From assembly GCA_022563115.1 (NCBI GenBank), contig JADFNY010000095.1, positions 1 to 10,349 of the forward strand: DNA of 10,349 nt. The letters run 5' to 3'. The position numbers and the translations under genes are program-made. This stretch comes from Acidobacteriota bacterium. Its GTDB lineage: Bacteria; Acidobacteriota; UBA890. The notes under the pieces are model-generated. The model searched no databases. It saw only the letters and a list, made by a program, of their open reading frames with translations, and was not told the origin of the DNA. Positions 5,975-10,349 of this stretch are shown in pieces (within the stretch, counting starts at the first letter, position 1; each line of letters opens with the position of its first letter).

Positions 5975-7574
5975 GCGCAGTGGTCTCATCTTCATCTTCT
6001 TCCGCGCCCTTCTTCTTGGATGTGCTCTTCGCGCTCGACTTCTTCTTGGCTTTTTTCTTCTTGGCCTTCTTCTTCGAGGCCTTCGCCTTCACGCCCTTGT
6101 CCGGCCGAGCCACCTCGCCCTTCTTGAACCCGGCCTCCTCGTAGATGCCCAGGAAGATGCCGACGACCTCGGCGTCGAGCTTGTCGCCGGCCTCCCCCTC
6201 GAGGAGCTTTACCACCCTCTCGGGCTTCATCGGCTTGCGGTACGGCCGATTGGAAGTAACCCCCTCGAAAACGTCACAGACTGCAATGATGCGGGCGCCG
6301 ATGCTGGTTTCTTCGCCCTCGAGACCGTACGGGTAGCCGCTACCGTCCATCTTCTCGTGGTGCTGCAGGACGATGTCGCGCTCGCCGCGCAGGAAGGCGA
6401 CCGGCGCGAGAATCTCGCCGCCGTAGATGGTGTGCTTCTTGATCTCGTCGAACTCCTCCTCGGTCAGGCCGCTGTCCTTGTTGAGGATGGCCTCGTCGAT
6501 GCCGATCTTGCCGACGTCGTGGAGCAAGCCGCCGCGCTTGATGACCTTGATCTCGTGGTCGCTCATCCCGAAGCGCTCGGCGATGGCGACCGCGTAGCGC
6601 GACACCAGCTCGGAGTGGCCGCGCGTGTATCGATCCTTGATTTCGACCGCCCCCGCCAGCGACATGACGAGCTCCAGGTAGCTTTCCTGCAGATCGCGGT
6701 GGAGCTTGGCGTTCTCCAGCGAGATCGCCCCCTGGGTGGAGAAGGCAAGCATGAGGTCGAGGTCCGCTTCCTCGAAGCGACGGCGGGCCGAGCGGCTGTC
6801 GACATAGACGATACCCATCAGCGTGTCGGTCGTCTCCACGGTGCGCATGTAGGCCTGCGAGTAGCTCAGCGGAATCGCCACGATGCTGCGCAGGTCGAGC
6901 GCCTGGATGCTCGCCTGGGCTTCGAAGTCCGGGTTGTCGGCGACGTCGTTGATCAACAGCGGCTCGCCGCTCTCGACGACACGCTGAACAACGCTGCCGC
7001 TGATCCCCCGGCCGGCGAACGACGATCCGCTGCGCTCGAGGTTCTTCTCGTACACCGTTTCCATCGCGCCGTCGTCCCGCTTCAGCAGGATCATGGCGCG
7101 CGCCACCGAGGCGATCTCGAGGATCCCTTCGAGCAGCAGCTCGAAGACCTCTTCCATCTCCAGCGAGGTGGTGATCGCCTTGTTGACCTCGATGAGCCTG
7201 CGGAGGTTCTTGACGTCGCTGCGCGCCCCGGTGGTGAAGTCGTACTGGAACTGCGTCATCGTCATCTCGAGCCGAGAATCTTCGGTCGAGAAACGAATCG
7301 GGTGCTCGGTGTCCGCGCCCAGCACCATGGTGTCGCCGTTGGCGAGGCGGTGGGTGTCGACCGGTGCGCCGTTGACAAACAGACCGTTGGTCGACAGATC
7401 CTCGACCTCATAGGCACCCTCGCGCAGCGCCACGACGGCGTGGCGACGAGAAATACTCGGGTGCGCCAACACGATCTGGCACGTCTCATCCCGCCCCAGC
7501 ACGGTGTCTTGCCGGGCGTCGAGCGCGACTCGGCTCTCCCGCCCGTTCGGATCGTGAACAACGAGGCTAGGCAT
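5964..7574 (-). CDS. FHA-GAF-HD-GYP cyclic-di-GMP phosphodiesterase
   Basis: 536 residues, soluble. An FHA domain (about 1-95) has Gly27-Arg28, 'SISRRHA' (40-46) and the two Asn-Gly turns at 63 and 68, so it can be expected to bind phosphothreonine peptides. A GAF sensor domain follows (about 130-295). The HD-GYP domain (about 300-490) carries His320, the HD pair His352-Asp353 with Lys356 in 'LLHDVGKIGI', His381, His405-His406 and 'DGSGYP' (410-415), a complete metal and catalytic set for hydrolysis of c-di-GMP to GMP. The usual 'DxxDA' after it is 'DVFEG' here. The C-terminus (about 495-536) is a Lys/Ala-rich tail, like histone H1-type tails, ending in an acidic stretch. The architecture links Ser/Thr phosphorylation and small-ligand sensing to c-di-GMP turnover. 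A weak GGAAAAG precedes the ATG. The gene overlaps the symporter tail to tail. Confidence 0.93.
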   Translation of the reverse strand: MPSLVVHDPNGRESRVALDARQDTVLGRDETCQIVLAHPSISRRHAVVALREGAYEVEDLSTNGLFVNGAPVDTHRLANGDTMVLGADTEHPIRFSTEDSRLEMTMTQFQYDFTTGARSDVKNLRRLIEVNKAITTSLEMEEVFELLLEGILEIASVARAMILLKRDDGAMETVYEKNLERSGSSFAGRGISGSVVQRVVESGEPLLINDVADNPDFEAQASIQALDLRSIVAIPLSYSQAYMRTVETTDTLMGIVYVDSRSARRRFEEADLDLMLAFSTQGAISLENAKLHRDLQESYLELVMSLAGAVEIKDRYTRGHSELVSRYAVAIAERFGMSDHEIKVIKRGGLLHDVGKIGIDEAILNKDSGLTEEEFDEIKKHTIYGGEILAPVAFLRGERDIVLQHHEKMDGSGYPYGLEGEETSIGARIIAVCDVFEGVTSNRPYRKPMKPERVVKLLEGEAGDKLDAEVVGIFLGIYEEAGFKKGEVARPDKGVKAKASKKKAKKKKAKKKSSAKSTSKKKGAEEDEDETTAPRA

Positions 7575-7582
7575 CGGCTTTT

Positions 7583-7625
7583 CCGGTCACCGGGGATACG
7601 CGGATACGTTCGACATTCGGGTCAA
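7583..7625 (-). promoter_or_regulatory. Weak candidate promoter/operator of HD-GYP gene
   Basis: Upstream of the ATG at 7574 the minus strand has TTGACC (7620-7625), a good -35, followed by TATCC-type sequences at non-ideal spacing, and then the 11-bp palindrome CCGGTGACCGG (7583-7593) between the candidate -10 and the start codon. The palindrome position would suit an operator. The gap to the upstream synthetase stop is only 127 bp, so read-through transcription is equally possible. Confidence 0.25.
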
Positions 7626-7632
7626 ACCTCCA

Positions 7633-7704
7633 GCGCCGCACCCTGGGGAGTTTTTCAGCACCCTGCTAGCGCCACACCCCTGGGAGTTCTTCGGCACCCT
7701 GCTA
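7633..7704 (-). repeat. Two tandem 36-bp repeats overlapping a stop codon
   Basis: Copies at 7633-7668 and 7669-7704 abut with no spacer and match at 31 of 36 positions. In the minus orientation each begins TAGCAGGGTGC, continues GAARAACTCCC and ends with a GC-rich GGCGC. The first TAG (7702-7704) is the stop codon of the synthetase gene; since 36 is a multiple of three, the second copy supplies a second in-frame TAG. AGCAGGGTGCT is an inverted repeat with a 3-nt centre. A relative of this motif sits at 2038-2058. No T-run follows, so intrinsic termination is not evident. Confidence 0.75.
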
Positions 7705-8844
7705 CAGAGCGTCCATCGCTGCCTGTTTAACGGCGCGCAGGTCGATCTTTCCAGTACCCAGGATAGGGAGCGCGTCGACTTTTACGAAATCATCTTTTTT
7801 CGGGATGAACAGGTTCGGCAAGCCCATCGCCTGCATTCCCTCGATCACACGGGGCAGCTCCTCCGGGTCGATCGTGTGGACGACGGCGATGCGCTCGCCG
7901 CGCCGCTCGTCACTCACCGAGGTCACGGCGAAGACGCGCTCCTCTTGGCCGGCGGCCTCGTGGAGCTTCTCCTCGATGAGGCCGTGGGGCACCATCTCGC
8001 CGCCGATCTTCGAGAACCGCGACAGCCGATCGGTAATCGACAGGAAACCGTCCTCGTCGAGCATGCCGATGTCACCGCTGACGTACCACTCGCCGTCCAT
8101 CGCCTTGGCGGTCAGATCGGGCCGCTTCAGGTAGCCGGCCATGATGTTGGGACCCTTGATCAGGACCATCCCGGGCTCGCCGGGCTCGAGGAGGCGGCCG
8201 CTGTCCGGCTCGACGATACGCACCGACACACCCGGCAGCGGCTGCCCGACGGTGCCCCGACGCGAGCCGGGCTGGTAGTAGCCGGCGGCGCGGTAGTCGG
8301 GGGCATTGAGGGCGATCCCGGGCGACGCTTCGGTGGCGCCGTAACCCTCGTATGCCGGCAACCCGAAGGTGTCCTCGAACAACTGGGCGACCGCCGGCGG
8401 CAGCTTCGCGGCCCAGGCGATGACCAGGCGCAGCGAGCCGAACTGTCCCGGCGTGCAGCGGCGAGCGTAGAGCCGCAGGAACGTCGGCGTAGCGATCAGG
8501 ACGGTGACCTTGTAACTTTGCACCAGCTCGCCGACGGCGCCCGCGTCCAGCGGGTTCGCGTGGTAGACGACGGCCAGGCGGTTGTGGACGACGAGCCACA
8601 GCGTCGCCATATAGCCGAACGAGTGGAAGAACGGCAGGATGCCGAGCATTACGTCGCCCGGCCCGCTCTGCATCACCTGCCCCGCGGCCTCGACGTTGCT
8701 CTCCACATTGAATTGGGTCAGCTCCACGCCCTTGGGCTCCCCGGTGCTGCCGCTCGAAAAGATGATCGTGACCACATCGTCGGGGCCGGGGCGGCCGATG
8801 CTGCCGCAGGCCCGGGATTCACTGATATCCATGGAGAGCAACGC
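7702..8844 (-). pseudogene. Acyl-CoA/acyl-ACP synthetase, N-terminally truncated (Aas-type)
   Basis: About 380 codons encode the C-terminal two thirds of an AMP-forming acyl synthetase, which activates a fatty acid via acyl-AMP. Counting from TTG 8841, the P-loop motif 'FSSGSTGEPKGV' is at 28-39, 'YEGYGATEA' at 164-172, 'YVSGDIG' at 253-259, the hinge 'DRLSRFSKIGGEMV' at 271-284 and the catalytic Lys in 'PILGTGKID' near 365. 'KIGGEMV' and the terminal motif resemble the synthetase domain of Aas (acyl-ACP synthetase/2-acyl-glycerophosphoethanolamine acyltransferase). Full family members have at least 150 more residues before the P-loop. Here similarity stops about 25 residues before it, near 8830-8845; the frame remains open to 9033 but translates antisense of the adhesin, with no ATG and only a TTG at 8841. 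Hence a truncation or assembly join. The 3' end is normal and merges into the 36-bp repeats. Confidence 0.8.
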
Positions 8845-8850
8845 AAGGGC
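8830..8850. other. Abrupt junction: synthetase fragment to adhesin fragment
   Basis: To the left, the minus strand codes for the synthetase up to about 25 residues before its P-loop. To the right, the plus strand codes for adhesin repeats from about 8848 ('GVSVEARSG'), again without a start. The two interrupted genes meet with no intergenic sequence, inverted repeat or target-site duplication that I can see. Either a rearrangement breakpoint or a chimeric join. Confidence 0.6.
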
Positions 8851-8976
8851 GTCTCCGTCGAGGCGCGCTCGGGTCAGAGCATCACCATGGGGGCGGTTGG
8901 CGGTGCCATCGCCGTCGGAGGCGATAGCATCGGCGCGGCCGCCGGCTCCATCAGCGTAACAGTGGTCGACGACACG

Positions 8977-9480
8977 ACGCGCGCGTACATCGAAGACCAG
9001 GACGGAGCGCCGGCGGCGAGCGCGGGAATCACATCAGGCTCCACGGTCAACGTCGCCGCCCTGAGCACACTCGACCTGATCGGCATCGCCGGCTCGATCG
9101 CCGGGGGCAAGATCGGCGTCGGGCTCGGCGTCGATACCGGTATCATCACGCGAACCACCGAAGCCTACATCGGCAAACGCGCGAACGTCTCGGCCGACGA
9201 TTCGGTTATCGTCCGCGCTCTCGGCCGTGAACGGATGCTGTCGATCTCGGCCTCCGTCGGGATCGCCAAGGATGTCGCAGGCACGCTGACTGTTGGAGCA
9301 TCCGTGCTGGTGGCCTCCACGAGGGCGTACATCGGCGAGGGCGCCAGCGTCACCGCCCAGAACAACGTTCTCGTCTCGGCAGACGGCGACACCCTCCTCA
9401 ATCAGGTGTCCGGTAGCATCTCTGCCGCCAAGACTGGGGCCGCTGGCATCGCAACCGGCATTAGTGTGATCAACAAGACG
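8977..9480 (+). repeat. Adhesin beta-helix repeats of 60, 54 and 54 residues
   Basis: Units start at the Thr of T-x-A-Y-I: 8977-9156 (60 codons), 9157-9318 (54) and 9319-9480 (54); a fourth begins at 9481 with 'TDAYI'. Shared pattern: TxAYIGxxAxVxAxxxVxV, then a Ser/Gly-rich stretch and a hydrophobic strand before the next TxAYI. Units are diverged at the sequence level, so this is an old amplification and not recent tandem duplication. Confidence 0.75.
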
Positions 9481-9600
9481 ACCGATGCCTATATCGCAGC
9501 CGACGCTGAAGTCACCGCACTCGCGCTGGGAGACGCCATCGTCGTCGAGACGGGCGAGTTCGGTCATGCCCTCGTCTTCACCAAGGACGATGTGAGCGGC

Positions 9601-10035
9601 AGCCAGATCTCGATCGTTGGCCACGGCCTGAAGACCGGCGACCCAGTCCTGTACACCGCCGGCAATCCCATCACGGGAGTCGACGACAAGACGCGGTACT
9701 TCGCCATTCGCATCGACCCCAACACGCTGAAGCTCGCGTCCAGCGAAACAAATGCGCGCAACGGAATCTTTCTGAGTCTCGACGCATCCGGTCTGTCGAG
9801 TGACGACCGGCAGCTCCTGCGAAAGATTGACTAGCAGGGCACGGGCGGGTCCGCCGACTTCGCGACGTCGGACGTGGATTTTGCAGCAGACGCCATCACT
9901 CTCGAGGAACACGGCTTCACCACTGGCGATGAGATCCTGTTCACGACTGAATCCGGCACCATCGGCGGCCTTCAGAGCGGCAGGCGTTATTTCGTCATCC
10001 GCCTCACCGACGACAGCGAGAGACTTGCGGGAAGT
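9601..10035 (+). repeat. Two HGxxTGD modules of the adhesin
   Basis: Module 1 (9601-9756) has 'HGLKTGDPVLYTAG', 'TRYFAIRIDP' and 'LKLASS'. Module 2 (9889 to about 10035) has 'HGFTTGDEILFTTES', 'RRYFVIRLTDD' and 'ERLAGS'. Their alignment across the TAG at 9832 shows the frame belongs together. Similar HGxxTGDxVxYxxGxxxGLxxGxxYYVI modules occur in large bacterial surface proteins. Confidence 0.7.
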
Positions 10036-10349
10036 CATGGACATCCTCGACATCGTGGCTGAGCACGACATGGTGCTGGCATCGGGACACGTCTCGCCCG
10101 TCGAGGCCATCGCCCTGTTCGAGGCCGCGAAGGAGCGAGGCGTGCGGCGAATGATCGCCACCCACCCCGGAGGCATCGCCACCGACGAAGAGCAGCGGGA
10201 AATGGCATCTCTAGGCGCCTATCTCGAGTACACCTTCCTGGCGTGCATGCCAAACGTCGCCAGGACCACGGTTGAAGAGCTGGTCGCCGCCGTGAGGACG
10301 TTCGGCGTCGGGCACTGCGTGGTGACGACCGACTTCGGGCAGTGGATGA
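10019..10349 (+). CDS. DUF6282-like TIM-barrel hydrolase, partial at both ends
   Basis: From about 10019 the second plus frame reads 'RDLREVMDILDIVAEHDMV' and then 'LASGHVSPVEAIALFEAAKE', 'RRMIATHPGG', 'LGAYLEYTF' and, at the window end, 'VVTTDFGQWM'. The order GH, THP, LE and TDFGQ matches the metal-dependent hydrolase superfamily, in particular DUF6282 proteins, whose His residues and late Asp lie at the barrel mouth. This is the C-terminal half of such a protein: the N-terminal strands with the first metal-binding motif are missing because the frame begins at the end of the adhesin fragment, and the 3' end is outside the window. The ATG at 10037 lies inside conserved sequence and is unlikely to be the real start. 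No biochemical role can be assigned beyond amidohydrolase-like. Confidence 0.68.

Larger units (their letters stand above)
8848..10035 (+). pseudogene. Internal fragment of large repetitive adhesin, with in-frame TAG
   Basis: One reading frame carries about 395 codons of repetitive, Ala/Gly/Val/Ser/Thr-rich sequence typical of giant filamentous-haemagglutinin/LktA-like surface adhesins, which fold as long beta-helices and are secreted. It consists of three full 'AYIG' repeats (8977-9480), a partial fourth, then two modules with the 'HGxxTGDxVLY...RYFxIR' pattern (9601-9756 and 9889-10035). There is no start codon with an RBS and no signal peptide: the fragment begins abruptly at the junction near 8848. 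TAG at 9832-9834 interrupts it, yet the same frame continues with the second module up to 'RLAGS' (about 10035), so the two ORFs are one broken coding region. A GAG to TAG change would explain the stop. It is not expected to make a functional protein as it stands. Confidence 0.72.

Noticed and set aside
6048..6060. AAAAAAG slippery heptamer in the Lys tail of the HD-GYP gene
   Set aside because: Codon boundaries are AAA-AAA-GCC, so it is not in the A-AAA-AAG phase needed for -1 frameshifting.
4672..6144. 490-codon plus-strand ORF overlapping the symporter in another frame
   Set aside because: Arg/His-rich out-of-frame reading; the symporter frame has membrane segments and SSS signatures.
7633..7704. 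36-bp repeats as a CRISPR array
   Set aside because: The two copies abut without a spacer and there is no cas gene.
6357..7730. 457-codon plus-strand ORF opposite the HD-GYP gene
   Set aside because: Antisense shadow; the minus strand has unmistakable FHA, GAF and HD-GYP motifs.
7876..9834. 652-codon plus-strand ORF read as one gene
   Set aside because: Its first about 325 codons are antisense of the synthetase and only the part from about 8848 is adhesin. An automatic caller would make a false fusion protein here.
9034..10182. 382-codon minus-strand ORF over the adhesin region
   Set aside because: Asp/Gly/Arg-rich complement of the repeats; the plus frame shows regular TxAYI and HGxxTGD patterns.

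Overview
The window reads as high-GC (mostly about 65-70%) DNA from a Gram-negative bacterium. It has an outer-membrane beta-barrel protein with an N-terminal CBM9-like domain (DUF5916 type), a lipoprotein, and an FHA-GAF-HD-GYP cyclic-di-GMP phosphodiesterase. DUF5916 proteins and this style of dense, short-spaced organisation are common in Acidobacteriota and neighbouring phyla. That placement is an inference from gene content, not a phylogenetic result.

Layout. 1-364 (-): 5' part of a PKD-domain lipoprotein gene, running off the left edge. 365-674: gene-poor spacer with a lower GC content and a CGGGCGAC palindrome/direct-repeat cluster. 675-2009 (-): M20 metallopeptidase (carboxypeptidase G2/ArgE-like) with all visible metal ligands. 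2059-4398 (-): signal-peptide-bearing DUF5916 outer-membrane protein, 49 bp upstream of the peptidase and probably cotranscribed with it. 4505-5974 (+): divergent sodium:solute symporter. 5964-7574 (-): FHA-GAF-HD-GYP protein with a lysine-rich tail, converging on the symporter with an 11-bp 3' overlap. 7633-7704: two tandem 36-bp repeats ending on the stop codon of the next gene. 7702 to about 8844 (-): acyl-CoA/acyl-ACP synthetase (Aas type) without its N-terminal part. About 8848-10035 (+): internal piece of a large repetitive adhesin with no start and one in-frame TAG. About 10019-10349 (+): a DUF6282-like TIM-barrel hydrolase fragment lacking its N-terminus and running off the right edge.

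The middle (about 700-8840) looks like a coherent chromosomal segment: an outer-membrane protein, a peptidase and a divergent Na+-coupled transporter could together serve uptake and breakdown of a small substrate, next to a c-di-GMP signalling gene. The right end does not look coherent. Three unrelated gene fragments abut with no intergenic DNA, which points either to a rearranged/decaying locus or to a chimeric assembly. I found no RNA gene, CRISPR array or transposase. No clear new biological system is visible. The items most worth checking are the two abrupt junctions, the 36-bp stop-codon repeat and its relative at 2038-2058, and the leaderless promoter pattern.
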